Source: Rhipicephalus microplus
Taxonomy: Eukaryota > Arthropoda > Arachnida > Ixodida > Ixodidae
DNA length: 64,000 nt
Reading direction: 5' to 3'
Assembly: GCF_043290135.1 (NCBI RefSeq)
Contig: NC_134704.1
Coordinates: 18,928,001-18,992,000 of the forward strand
The notes beneath the pieces were generated by a model. That model ran no database searches and had not been told where the DNA came from. It was given only the letters and a program-made list of their open reading frames with translations. Shown here in pieces: positions 1-13,559 of this stretch. Positions within the stretch are counted from its first letter, which is position 1, and the number at the start of each line of letters is the position of its first letter. The position numbers and the translations under genes were made by a program.

Positions 1-1762
1 TGCCCCTAAATCCTTTAACAATACATCCAGGCTGTTACTGTTAACTTGATTCGCTGCCTGTTTTGGTATCTTGTTTTGATTTGATTTCTTTATAAAAAAT
101 GCTACAAGTGCAGTACCTGTCCAGAAATACGGTATAAATAAAAAAACAGACATTTAGCATAGTGTAGAAAGTAAGAGAAACTGAGACAAAACCTTGCAGT
201 TACTCTCAGTAATTCATTTTTAAGCTCATTTTTCGTGAATGCAGTGTAAGATTGAAGGAGGCGACTGCTCCTTCGTCGTTCTTCCCGGAGCGACTTCGTT
301 ACCATTCAAGTGATGCGCATAAAGCGTATGTAGTCTGCTATATTTTAAGAAAGAGCCCTACTTTGGGCGCCGCGTTGTAATAACAAAGCCGGTGGCACGT
401 TTAATTGAAAGATTTCTATCTACACCACAAAATGACCTATGAAGCCGCAAGATACCAACAGGATCGCTATTCGCCAGCCATACGCAAAACGTAGATTGCT
501 GGTTGCGGTGTTGCAGTGAACGATTGATCGAATGTACATATGTGGATCTTTTCCTTCGTACCGACCTCTTATAGCATTTGAATTTTAGAAATATAGCAGA
601 CTTAAGTGTAATACATGCGGTAAAGAGGCCAGAAGGTTGCAGATGGAGCACGTGAAGAGAGCTCAGATCATCTTAGAGAGACTTTGAAAGTTGGGCATTT
701 CTGTAGGAAGTGTACGCACATAAGTACCGTAATAAGGACATGGAAACTTCATCTGCTATTTTCTTGTCAATTTGCGTCTTCATTTGACCTATAGTTACCT
801 AAATTCAATCAAACACTATTGATATCGTCTCTATGCTTACATTATGTGTGACTCTCAAGTGGCTGTGTTCAACAAAGACCCCCCCCCCCTCCCTGTACCG
901 ACGTCCCTCCTTTCATGTGGTGCAGATTCGTGGTACTGAAAGTCACACGTGCAAACGCAGACGCAACTAGAACAAGTATGTTTTCATTTTAGCTGAGATA
1001 TAGCGCCTGTGACAGTGAAATCCGCTTTCAATGTGAAATCCCTTCCGTCGAAGTGAAGACCGTGTTCGAAGACAACAAAGCAGCGTGGAGGCCGACCAGC
1101 TGACCGTAACACGGCCAGAAGAGAGGGACGGAAACCACCACGGCGCACCGAGTGTTTGCCATTCCACCGGTGAAACACAAACAGCGTAACGCCTTTGAAA
1201 TGTGCCGCGGGCCACGCGCTCGACACCGATCAGTGTTACGGGGTAACCAGAGCGGCAAAAGGCACGAGGGAAGAACCGCCGTGTAAGTACAAGCCCTTTT
1301 TCACGGATATGTGTCGATACGTGCACAGCAGACCGGTTACGCTAGCCAACGTCACCGCTCAACGTGGGACCGGCTGGAGCGTAGAGAGAAAGAAGGAGGG
1401 GGGGGGGCTATTCTCCATCATCGCTTCAGAGATACGTGGCCTGTGAACCGCGAAGGACCCCCCCCCCCCCTCCTTTTAAGCTCCACACTCTTATCTTTAT
1501 TTTTTCTTTCTGGGGCCTTGAAAAGACGCCCGTCGACCCCACGATGACGGCTATCAGTGCACGTCATTCATTACTGGTATCTTCAAAATCCCTTTATCAG
1601 TTATTCTAGCGCTGTCCTTGCTAAACTTGAAAGGCAATGCCGCAGTACCTACGCCGTGGAACACTTTTTCGTGACTGGTCCGATTTCTCGTTCCTGCTCG
1701 ACCGAGCACGGTCCAAATTGGGGCCCTAGAGCGGGTGGTGGCACCTCCGTAGTGCTAGTAGT
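1..1762. other. No recognisable gene
   Basis: I see no gene here. Minus-strand frames at 102-305 and 358-651 are open but resemble no family I know. Positions 960-1450 are relatively GC-rich and contain poly-C and poly-G runs near 880-892, 1398-1410 and 1457-1470. This could be intron or intergenic DNA. Confidence 0.4.
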
Positions 1763-1894
1763 ATGACGGTAGTTATTGCGCGAGAACAAAACGACGACAC
1801 TGAGACAAGAAGGACACGAAAGACACGAGCGTGTCTTTCGTGTCCTTCTTGTCTCAGTGTCGTCGTTTTGTTCTCGCGCAATAACTACCGTCAT
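1763..1894. repeat. Perfect 65-bp inverted repeat (hairpin)
   Basis: The left arm (1763-1827) and right arm (1830-1894) are exact reverse complements over 65 bases, separated by two bases (AG). Symmetry stops abruptly at both outer ends. The 13-base word TGCTAGTAGTATG occurs at 1753-1765 and again at 1924-1936, so the hairpin plus 29 bases lies between short direct repeats. The arms encode nothing recognisable. It could be a recent foldback or template-switch product, a precursor of double-stranded RNA, or an assembly or library artefact. Confidence 0.95.
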
Positions 1895-4800
1895 GTCATA
1901 CCAACTAGCCCAAGCTGCCACACTGCTAGTAGTATGTTCTTTTTTTTGTTCTTATAGAACACCACTGGAACGCTTTATTAACTTTCGTAACAGCACAATT
2001 AATTTGAACCCCGCTAGAGGTTAAACAAGTTGGGGAGCGAATCAATCAATAAGCCGTCTCTTGACTTGTTTTCTTTTCATGGGAAATAGACAATAGATTA
2101 TGTCGACGGTTAAAGTGGTAGGCAGTTTTATCTGGTTTCATCTTGCTTTACTGCGTGGCAGTGTCATCGGTAACACGTGGTTTCCATGACGCAACGTAAA
2201 ATAAAGCTTAGTTGCGAATGTGCCTCTTTCCTGTCAACTTCTTTCTTCAATTTTAGTACGCAGCTCTACCCATCCTCCAAAAAGAATGAAAAAAAAACAA
2301 ACAACAACCTATAATAAAACCAACTAGCCTTTATAGACACTCTTGTTCAGTTCTGTTGGGATTCCACTTGTCGGTATTCCGCTGCGACAGCACTGTATGT
2401 CCTTGTGGCTCGCAGTTCGGGTTCTTCTTCTCCTCCATCCACACGCTTATGGCGAATTCGATTGGGGGAACAGGAGCACTCAAAGGCACGCTGAAAGTGC
2501 TCTCTTGAGAGCCGGCGTGTTCCAGTGATCGCACGGAAGTAGTAGCACTGCCATCCAGCTGTTGGCAGTGCGAGAGCGTGTTCGTGACGTCGAGAGCAAT
2601 CGGGAGCAGTTTGTATCTTGTTTGTATAGTGCTCCCGCCTGAAAAGCGCAGTAGGCGCAGTGCGACGAGACTCTGCATTAAACGACATGTTCTCCGTATT
2701 TGTTTTTATTTTGCTCCAAACGGTGACAACAATGCATCGTTGGCATGGATTGCACTGCACCGCACAATGCATGGATGGCAACGCTGATGTTGGCCGTATT
2801 GGCACCATTTTTACAGGCAGCGACGATGACGGCTAGAATTGTAAGCAGCTGTTTGTTTAAATGCGTCGACAGACACGTATTGTGTAAAAGTTTTTAAAGG
2901 ATTTCTAAAACGGTTTTCTTTACATTTAGTTTTAGGTTACACCACTACTGGCGCAAATTATTGGAACCATAATTCAATCGAAAGACCCCTTATTAACGGA
3001 GCTAAGAGTAATAAGTCTCTCCTCCTCCGCTGTGCCTTTCACCCTCAACTACCTCAACTCTTCTTTAGAGTGCTTGGAGCAAAGCTTCGCCTTCATAGAG
3101 CCTGTGCCACGCATTCCTCAGCCAATAAGATTAGTATAGCCACGGTGACGTCAAGAGGGCAGATCATGTCGCACTGTGAAGGGGCAGTTGAAAACGCGGT
3201 TAGCCGAGTCGCGGCGAATCGCAGCTTTTAAAGCGTTGTAATAAATTACAGTTTACGCAGAGAGCTCAAATTGGTTTACAAATGACCATTGGGGCGTGGT
3301 CTACCGGCCCAGTGTGTCTGTACGAAATCGTCAAAATCATTTGAGGGTCCCTTTTGCTGCAAATCAGGATAATGGCGAACGTGCGACTGACATACTTTAG
3401 GAATATTTTGCTGCTGTCCTGCAGAGAGTGCCGGGGCTTCGAATGTTTTTATCACGTGGTATGTTTCCCCCAAATTGTCGCCTTCACACCTGCACTCAGT
3501 GTAAGCGTGCCGCATTCCAATGGCAGATCGTGTGGCCCTACTCTCAGTGCTAGGTCCCAAACTCCTCGCTGCGCTACCCCTCTACTCCTATTCTCTCAAT
3601 AGAATTCGCCATCGGTATGTGACACAGGTAAGGTCTTTTCGAGGCGTCACCTACATATCTCTCACTCGCTTTCGTGTGCTAGCTACAAGATGTGACCGAC
3701 TGTGATGACACCTTTGTCTCTCATCGTGTTGTTCGTTTCAAGAGCAGGTCTACACAACGCCTCACCTCTCGCGAGAAACCGAACCGAAGTGTGTCAGCAA
3801 TAGCAGGTGTTCCGTGTATCGACAACAAAAGCGGTGACACCTTTCTCATGTTCTGCGCATCTCTAGGAAAAGATGAGAACGACCTTATTCAGCGTCGCAA
3901 GCACTTGCGCAAACGAGCAGCAGAAACGACACAGAGACACATTGTATTAAGCTGACGTATCTGTCTCGTATACAGAAGAATCTTCCTGGCATGTGTATAA
4001 CTAAACTGTTGGCATGTATAATTGCTACTTCTTTGGTAAATAGGAGTAGCGACAAGAACCGTATTCGATAATTCAGAAACCATTTAGTGACGGAGGCACT
4101 TACACTAGGTAGGCAGAGCCATAGCCCCCTCACAACACACCATATTAGGAAACATTATGATCACAGGGAGAATCTTGTCCCTATAATTCGTTTTACATAA
4201 CCTGTATTCGCTAAGTCAGATGGATGGTTGAGAACCAGCCTAACCTAAGGAGCAACAAAATCAAGTCCAACGAAAACATTGTTTGCCACTTCACGACGAC
4301 GTACTTCTTTCCAAATTCTTGTCTGTCATAAAAAAGACAACGTGTGTAAAAACGAGACACGGCAGATTATGTACGACCTACGTCAATAGCTTCACTACGG
4401 ATATTATTCCCGTCTCTCTGCAAGTAATTCTAACTAGCCCAGATTCCGATTGCACCTTGTTTGTACTAGAGCACTATTAGATTCATTACTGCTTCAGCAC
4501 TGCTCGTTTGATCACTATAGGACTTGACAGCAGATGTACGAATATATTAACCAGCGCGATACAGAATGAATTCGCCCAGTGTAAGCAATACATCAAAGGG
4601 AAGAGGAAAAAAAAAACGGGCTGTTTCGCACGCTGGCCCGCGCGCGCTTATCTGAAGACGGGGGGGAGAACCCAATTCCTGTCTCAGGAGGCATATATGT
4701 TAACCGTTGGACACGCGGTCACTTCTTTCCCCTCATATCTCTACGATGCTCAGTATAGGCTACTGCACCTCACCGTGATGCACAGCTGACATCTGTCTTG

Positions 4801-7800
4801 TTGGGTCTGCAACGATCCCCCGTCTCGCCGCTTGTTATCTCGAGGCCGCAGCTAAAAACACGCACGACTAGACCTCGAGTAGCAACAGAGACTGCGTGCA
4901 ATGAAAAATGCTCTCCGTGTCGCCGTTTCTAGGGGTATAGGAGAGATGTATTTCTCAACAGCGTGTCCGCGTGAACTGAGAGCTGCTTCCAGATTCAGAT
5001 TTCTTTATTTATCTTAGAAGCTCGCTGGCTTCATCTGCGGGTCTCTGGAGGCCAAGGAGTCTACAGAGACGCGCAGATATAGGACGGCGTGGCCAAAAAG
5101 GGGGACAGGATTGGAAGCTGAGGAAAGGGAGGTGGTTTTTTTTTTTTTTTGGGGGGGGGGGGCGCAATATTGTAAACAGTCTGTCGAAGTTCTAGGTCAG
5201 CCGGGCAATCGCCATCGGCAGCGCCGGGGTCCTCTGGAGGCATCGATACGATCGAAGCGAAGCGGGCAACTGCTGTGGCGTGGCGCAGGAAGTTCTGCGA
5301 GCGGCGGCGGCCCCGACTCTTGGACCGAACGACGGAGGAGCCAGCCCGGTCCGTCACGAAGCGCTCGCCATCGTTAAGAACGGCGCGCTCGTGACAATTG
5401 GCCCCGGCTGGAGTCACTGCCGCTTGCGAATCCCCCTTGCTCTCTTTCGGCAGCTTCTCTCATCCGTAGACTCTTCACGCACCGGAGACGTTCTTTTTCA
5501 TCTCGCATCTCTTTTCTTCATTTGTTTTGTTTTTGTTGTAGCAGCAATGCAGCAACTAAGACCGTTAATTCGCAGCTATTCCGCTCTTCTTTCTTTCTTT
5601 TATTTATTTTTTAAATCATAAACCAGGCGTACGTGCCAGTACGCGCCGTCATGGCATGTATATACGAGCGCCGTGCAGCCACGTCTGCTCTTTACACCTG
5701 CGTGGATGACCTAGAAAGATCTTTGATATGGTTGCGTTTCAGAGGATGAGCGCATGACCCCCCGCGGAGCCCTTTGAGGATGGTGCTTTATAACGTGCCT
5801 CCTCGGCATCCTTTTCTTTATTTATTATTTTTTGCAAGAATGGCGTGAGATAATGAACGAAAAGTGAGTCGCTGACGTGGTGTAGTACCATGTGAAAGAT
5901 CGACGTTGCGTAGATCTCTTGCCTGCTAAGTGCGAGCCTGTGGCGCGTACTTTATGACCATTTGCATATGATTGACTTTATGGAGCGATGATTTTTTTTC
6001 TTTTTTGTCATAGTCATGCATTTTTAGACACTTGTCAAGAACAATGAACATAGCGCTCGCTAGGGGAGGAAAACGAGTGATGGCGCGTGGCACGGGGATA
6101 TAAACGGCAGCGTTGAGACGCACTTTTTTCTTTCTATTCAGGCGTATTGTCCTTAAAACCCACTTCATATAGAACAAATTCTTCGTATTTTACAACACTT
6201 ACAATTCATATGTAGACTCCTAAGCTTGCCAAGTAAGTATTGCTTTCATCGTCTATGACAGTGCTGTCCACTATACCGATTGGGTGCAGCTTAGACATAC
6301 GCATCCCTGCATTATCGCGGTATTTTTAATCCACTCGCTGTTTTTCTGACAACCGTGCTCGAAATGATTGTGCAGAGAAGATGAAGAACAGCCGAGCTAA
6401 GGCAAAGGCTGAAAACTGCGCAGTGGATTTCACAGACATCCGCAATGTTTGTAGTGAGCGCCTGTCACTTAGGTGGACGCATTCGCGCAGTAAAGTTCTG
6501 TGTCAGTATAACCTAACAATTTCTGCCGTTTTGTAAACACGACGCTTGACGCAGACATGTTGTTCCCTACTCATCTTCACTACTCATCTAGCACATGAAC
6601 GAGGAATTTTCCCACATTGTAAGCGTAATGGAGTGAAGGTTCAATTTTCAATATATTAGCTTTCTTTCTTTCCTTTCTCCTGCGGGAGACCCAAGGGGCT
6701 GTTTTCAGTGCCTGTGTAGCGTTTTTTTTTCTGCTCTTGAGTCTTCCTCACTGTTTTCGCACTCTATCGCTAATGATGTGTTCTTACAGCCCTGGTCAAT
6801 TGTACACTTTTCAGACGCTGCTTCCGGTTGTACCAGTCAGCACTTTTTAATGCTTCATCTTTACTTTCTGCAAACACAGTGAGCCACACATGTGCTGTTG
6901 CAGCTACAGCAGTTGCGCCGCCGGAAGAACACGACCTTTCCAATATTATTTAACTTCTCTTATAGACGCCTAAACTGACAGCTTCCTTGATCGCCCTCGG
7001 ACAGCGCCAGTACAACACACCCTGCACCAGCGGCCACGCCTATAAACAAATCCGGCAGCTACCGAGCCCGTTGCTTTATTTAATCTCGCATAGACTGTTC
7101 CCAAACGCTACGTACACACCAGGTATCAGTCGCCGCTCGCCGGCTTCTTAACCTCCGAGCTCGCGCAGCGCGACCCCAATTTCCCGCTGCGAATAGCGAG
7201 ACCGAGAGAGGAAGGAAGTAACTTCCGGTGACTTCCGGCTAAAGGGGGGGTTGGCGAAGGGGGGGGGAAGCAAGTTTTTTCAGCGTCTGCGAGGCTTCCG
7301 AGGGCGCGTCCCGTTGTGTAAGAGGAGCGAGCGAGCTCTACGGGGCAAGCGCAATCAACGAGAGCCTTTTCGGACGCCGGCGAGAGGGCTACGCTCCCAC
7401 GCTCGTCGTTCATCGTATACGCGTCGTCGCAGCGGGGTGTTTGAAATTCAAATTACTCGACGAAACCGGTGCGCTGGCGATGAGGCGAGTGCGTGATGTG
7501 ACTCTGTAGCATACGCGATCGAGAAAGGAGGAGGCAGCGCGGAAAACAGCTGCACGAGCGAGTGAAGTGGCAGTTCATTACTGAGACGGGAGGGTCAAAG
7601 TGCGTCGCACGAACCCGTACACAGTGTTGGCGGTGACGTCATGGGTGTTGAGATTGCAGAGATAAAAGTAAGAGTAGCGCGGGGAACGCAAAGCAATGTA
7701 AATAAACGTAAGCTAGGCGAGGAAGTGTGATTTTATGTCCACACCCATATATGCTGCGGAGGTGGTTGCGTCAGTCGATCGGGGCTTCAATATGAGCAGA

Positions 7801-10606
7801 CTGGTGGCTATAGGTGCTGGGACGCTCTTTAACCCCAGCGGGACATTGACAAGGTCCCGGCGGGGCGCCAAAAAAAAAAAAATCGCGAATTGGGAAGACG
7901 CTCCCACGGCGATGAGGGCTGCGCCGCGTCGCTTGCATCCCCTCTTAATCAGGTCTGCCACGTGAACGACATCTTCGCTAGACATCGTTGTTTTACGATA
8001 GCTGCTTTTCATTCATTCATCTTCCGCTTTGACGTCCCGTAGAGTGCAACAAGCTGGCGTCTTGTCGTTTAGTTCTTACTTTTTTAAAATTTTTTGCCCT
8101 GTTTTTGTTGATGTGGATGGCGTCTTGAGAGGTGACGGTTTCACTTAGGCGAGCGTAGGCGCCGCCGTTCGCGAAGTCAAGGCTCGCCCATCTGTGTACC
8201 GCTCCTGCATGGGCACGGTGATCGACTGGCGAGTTTAATTTTCCGCATCCGACAGCGACGGCATCGACACTCGTGGGCAGTAAGAAGCAAACACACATTA
8301 ATGAAACGGAAGTTTCGGACGTCGGTGGTGATGGGGTCATCTCATCCGGTGTCGAAAGTGCAGGAGCCTCGTGTGAACGGTGTAATAGACAGGCGCTTGC
8401 CCTTAATCTGAAGTTATTCTTAACCCCCACTTCATTTATCTATCTATTCGTCACTGAAAAGCGGAAGTGATAACTTACACTTATTCACAAGCTTCGTGTT
8501 GCGAGGGCTGGATAGTGATGCCGGTTGATTTAAGTGCTATGACCCGAATTCACAACATTTCACCTTCGCACATGCTTTTTTCCGATCGGTCAGCCGGCTT
8601 TGTTAATCCTATCTAGCGAATCAGAATTGGCTGAAATATTATCTTACGATTTTTTTCTGAGACACTTTCGTTCATACGGGCACAGATGAGTTGCCAATAC
8701 GATGTGCGCGAACAGCTGCTTCGGATGCGTCTTTTTTAAACAATCGGGAAAGGTTGGAGATCTTGCAGAAGTACTTAATACTTAGTGGTTTCATTCATCT
8801 ATATGAGACCTTTCTGCGTTATTGAGTCCTATATCTTTTACTCTCATGCACCCAACCACCATACGCCATAAATGTCGCGCTTCTTTATACTGACACGATG
8901 TCACAAAGGCGACTTCCGAAAATATGCTAACTTTATGCGTATGATCTCCGTAGTGAAATCATATATGTCTTGCACATTTATTTGAGTTTGTTCCTTTTAG
9001 TTAACATATAATAACGTTTTCCTATTATATAACCTCATTAACTACTCGCTGATAGACTCCGTGACAGTCATAAAGTTTCTTCTTCCGGTGTTGACTTCGA
9101 TTGTCATTCTTCATTTTCCCTCCTACTTCGCACAAGGGCCATTTCTCGAATTCGTGAAGGAGAAATTGCATCGCGATTCCGCCAAAAGGAAAGCGATCAA
9201 CCCGACGCGACAATTTCCCCAGGCATAGGAAGTGCCGAGAATAACTTGGTAACCAGGATAACGACAGCCGTTCACTCACTCGTTGTCCTGTATCATAAGA
9301 TATAGTATTGCCTCCAGCGTGGCCGAGAAGTCAGCCATCAGAGCAGAGCCAGTCAACGCATCGTGCTTCGGGCAACGTGACAGTCGAATCATCGATCAAA
9401 CGTCTCCGCTGCGACTTCTAAAGCTTCGATTCCAGTCTGGGCGTGCCGGCAGAGACCTTTCGGCACTCGATCGCGGGCGAGGTCGACGTGGGGTGCACGG
9501 CACACAAGCTAATACGAGGACGAGCCGAACTTGACAGCGAATTCCTGCGTCTGCCGCTGGCGTCTAGCCTGGGACACTGAACCTTGCCGCCTCTACGTCG
9601 GTGACCTTTGCAGCGCGACGAGCGGAGAGACGTGCTCGCGCCAAATCCTTGTTATTGCGAAGGTTCGCTTAATAGAAACCTCCCAGGAGAAGATGTCGTC
9701 GCAACGATTGAAGATGCGTTTTATTTCTTTCTTGTTGCTTTTTTATCGAGTATTGAGTGGAGTAGTAAACAAGGATGAAGTTCTCACGAGCAAAGCCCGC
9801 AATCGTGGGCATAGGCAGGATATTACATGGAAGAGTGTTGGCGGCAGTGCTGTTGTTGAGGTGGGCAGGGGTGAATTATTCTACGTATTGTGGAAGGGCA
9901 CGCGTTAGGACAGATTGCTTAATTCATAATTGTATGCGGTAAAGATCGCTATGAGACACGATATGAAAGATCACACAGCGCAGTGGTTTGTGCTTTTCCT
10001 TTTCGTCCCGTTTTATAACGCTATATGCTTCATATATTCCTTTCTGTATGTCTGTGCTAGTGTCAGGAAAACGGAGGTTTGAATCCCCTACAAACAATGC
10101 TACGTCAGTGCCAAGTTGCAAAATTAACAAGTTGATCGCATGTAATTGTATACGAAGCACAAATAGGCTGTCTCTGGGTTGCGGTGTTAGTGGTAGATAT
10201 ATTTCTACGGGTATTGAGCACGCCAGAAAAGGTATCACAAAATTGTCCACAATGCCTAAAATCCTCGAATGGCGTTTCGGATTATCTGGAGGAATTCGTT
10301 GGTGATATATAGCTCGGCAGATCTCTGATTTATTACAATAATAGTGAAGTCGTCATTCAAGAAACACGTCTATGCTCGCATTCTATATAAATTTACGCTC
10401 TGCAGTTAGAAATAAAGATAGTGTTATTTCTTTATTGACGTGAAAATCTTTTCTCTATTCCTTAAAAAAAGGGGGGGGGGGTAAATTGCTGTGAAAACGG
10501 TAGAGGAGGTCGTTGGAAACCCGAAAGAAGACAGTGCATAGGGCATTGACGGTTCCAGTTTGCGCTATCTTTTAATACCCTCTTTGAGTAATCTTTACTG
10601 TTCAGC
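1895..10606. other. Long stretch without an identifiable gene
   Basis: There is no recognisable coding exon in about 8.7 kb. GC-rich patches lie at 5170-5420, 7120-7500 and 9290-9660. They contain open frames on both strands but no domain and no convincing splice pair. Homopolymers are frequent, for example a T-run followed by a G-run at 5135-5162, G-runs near 7245-7267, and an A-run followed by a G-run at 10465-10482. It may be a large intron or intergenic DNA. Confidence 0.4.
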
Positions 10607-10984
10607 CTATTTGGCGCAGAGCCCGTGTAACGTTACGTGAATGCCGAATGAATGAAAAAAAGAGGGCGTCTCCCACGCAGGGACCAACAGGGAGTACCTG
10701 GCGGCCACATCGTGGGCCTGCTGGACTTGATGGTCGGCGAGAAGTGAGCTCCTGAGGGACCACTTGTTCGAGGTAGAGTTGGGAGGAATGTTTCTACACT
10801 TTAAGAGCATGTGTTCCAGTGTCGCCATGTGTCCACACGAGGGGCATGTGTCGCTGGGGTATGCATCAGAATAATAAACGTGAAGCTTGGCAAGGTTTGG
10901 ATACGTTTGTGTCTGTAACAGGCGTAGGGTTAATGCCTGTGGTCTGTTAAGTTTCGGATGTGGGGGTGAAAATGCGGCATTCAA
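10607..10984 (-). pseudogene. LINE C-terminal fragment (non-LTR retrotransposon)
   Basis: This is a 125-codon frame without an ATG; the apparent start is TTG, so it is the tail of a longer ORF. It contains a Cys-Cys-His-Cys knuckle of the form CX2CX7HX4C (CPSCGHMATLEHMLLKC). This motif is typical of the extreme C-terminus of non-LTR retrotransposon polyproteins of the Jockey/I/R1 group. The tail after it, with a conserved-looking W-E-T region, also fits. No reverse transcriptase core is visible next to it, so the copy is 5'-truncated and presumably dead. It is only weakly similar to the other LINE tails in this window and may be a separate subfamily. Confidence 0.6.
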
Positions 10985-13559
10985 GGTAAAAGTGCTTTGT
11001 TACGTCGTTGCACCTAATGAGTGCATCCCGATTGGCCTCTAACTCAGCGAGATGTGGTTGCCCTGTGGTGGCGACGAGATTTATTTACATTGCGTCTCGG
11101 CTTCGTGAGGCTTCCACGTCCTAAACAATTTATAAGGCTTCTCATTGACCCGAAAACCTGTGGCGCTAATCGCTTTAGTAAATCAACCCTTCTCCGGCAT
11201 TGCGTCCTCGTTAGGAGACGCGACACACTTTTGCCAAGTCCGTGAAAAATTGGCAAGGGAGAGACCTGAAACACAGAGCTCTAAATGGTAACATAAGCAT
11301 TTTTTTTGCCTAAATTTCCTTTAGATCATTTCTAGCAAAAATATTTTGCTAGACGCGTTCGGGTTAGTGAAGGCGGTACCTTATTTCACGGTACGATGGA
11401 CATGGGGTGTTCTGATGGGAATTCAAAATATGTTTTCACTTTTTTTAGGAATTTTCGCTGCCAGCAGATAACTATCGCGCGTAATTTGAGTGGGTCATAT
11501 AATTCGGTTTATGCAGAAATATATCACAATTGACTAGGTAATAATTATACATTTATTTACGTTGCAACTACAATTATTTGTTGTAAACTACTATAATTGT
11601 TTCTAAGATTTCCACTCGCTTCAAATTTGATCTCCAGTAACTTGGCACCACATTATCTAAATTTCGCGCTTTTACGGAGAGTTAATCACATAGCGTGCCG
11701 CAAAAGACAACAGCCGATAAATCGTACCACTTCAAGTGTGCAACGAGGTGCACACATGCAGCTGTCGCGGTATATACTCTCGATACCGGAGTGTTCGTGC
11801 CGTCGCTAAGCCAAGCGCACCCTCGCGTGCTCCGTCTAGTTATACGGGCCGAGGAACCCGCATATAAAACGGGGGGGGGGGGGGGGATCCACATTAGCGG
11901 CGGGACACCAGCGAGAAAAGAAACGGTGCTTTCGCGGCGAGCGCGTCATTGCGGCTGTGGCGTCGGTGGCCTACATCCACCTCCCCTCCTCCTCCAACCC
12001 CTTTCGTGCGACCCTTCCTGCCCGGCTATAGTGCAGTTCAGACACACAGCCTCTCCCTCCTATCGAAAGGCAGCGTTCCTTCCGATGACGAGATGTACCA
12101 TTCCAGCCACCGGGACCTTCCTGTTTCGCTCGCTTTTCACGGCGCACGCGCGTTTATTTCCCTGTCTCTGTCTTCTTGCTGTTCTTCGTCTCACAAGTTC
12201 TTAGAAGGCTTGACCGCACTGCACTATAAAGAAACCAAAGTGTAAAACTGAATGTTACGGAAACGTCTGTCACGCTCGCCGGCTTGGGGGCGGCCACAGT
12301 ACAGACCCGATGCGGGAAACGTGAGTTACTAGACGTTAAAAAGAGAAACACATGTGTAGGGACGCTGATTGAGACCCGAGAGCCTTGCAAGCTGGACGCG
12401 TTGTAATGATTCCTTCTCTTCATTGTTTGCCCACGAGGAAGTCCTGTTCTTCGCGAAAGGAAAAAAAAAACTTAGTGTGATCAAAGCACAGTGAATGCAT
12501 TTACAGGGGACGAGATCCGAAAAACGCTGACATGTATGAGCTGTCATGACAGTATGGGTATGTTCGCGATAAGGACGGTGGTGGCGACAACTTTAATTTG
12601 CGGATATGAAATATATCTGCGCCTGAGCCTCAGGGTGGCTCCACTCTAGGCGCGACACTTTCAGTGCAGGCAGCGATGTGTAGCTGCATCCCTTGTTCGA
12701 GTTCTTGAGAAGTGCCTACCATGTCCGCTTGGAGGCAGCTAGCAAAAGCGATACGGAAGAGGGAGGGATGAGGATGTAAATTCCACCCCCCCCCACACAC
12801 ACAGAATGTAATCTAGTGTACATAGGCGTGTCCAGCGTTTCAATTTTGACCGTAATAAACCTATACGCTCACCCATTTCTATTGGTCGAGTCCGAAGAAA
12901 AAGTTCCGTAATGAGCGCTAACAAGAAAATGGAGCGATGGCGTACTGCTCGCAATGCCTGCCTTTGGTACCCGGGTTTACGGGAATGAATGTGATCAGTA
13001 GACTATTCTTGAAAAGCAACATCAGCGTCCTCGACCACCGTTATAGGAAAAAAGAGAGAAAAAAAAAACCCTGCATATTCATAATCCTGCACATTAAACG
13101 ATGACGGAACAGACCCGACTAAGTAAGATTGCAAGGCCTTCCTTACATGAAAAAAAACGTGCACACGAGGGTGCACCCTCCCGTGGAGACCTTGCGTGCA
13201 CGCATATGCTCGTGTAGCCAATTCACCTGAACTGCGAGTTTTCACGTGTGAAGGAGTGTCGACTGTCGCACACGTACTGTCGACTACATGTCAGCTCATC
13301 TCATGTCTTTTTATGAAAGAATGATCCGTCTTCTATGACCGGCATTTGGTCTTGGGGAAACCTACACACCACCTAACGAAAATATACACACTTCGAAGCA
13401 CATCAATATTGACAATGGCATCGGTAGTATGCATGGCTACCTTTACGTGCTAATGGAAATATGTGTATTATTTAGTGTTATTTTTACGTGACTTTTAGCT
13501 GTAACAACGTACGTAGATGCAATCTCATTCACAACACGCATATCGGTGAAATAAGTCGA
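10985..13559. other. Intergenic or intronic, no gene seen
   Basis: No supported gene. A GC-rich patch at 11800-12200 contains a 14-base G-run at 11872-11886 and open frames of low-complexity composition (Gly and Pro runs) with no domain. Part of 10985-11280 could belong to the LINE fragment on its left, but I cannot show it. Confidence 0.35.

Noticed and set aside
1649..2024. Overlapping frames on both strands around the hairpin
   Set aside because: They mirror each other because of the perfect inverted repeat; no independent coding evidence.
5061..5417. 118-codon minus frame with Pro/Lys run
   Set aside because: The run comes from a homopolymer tract and there is no domain or splice support; kept only as a GC-rich patch.
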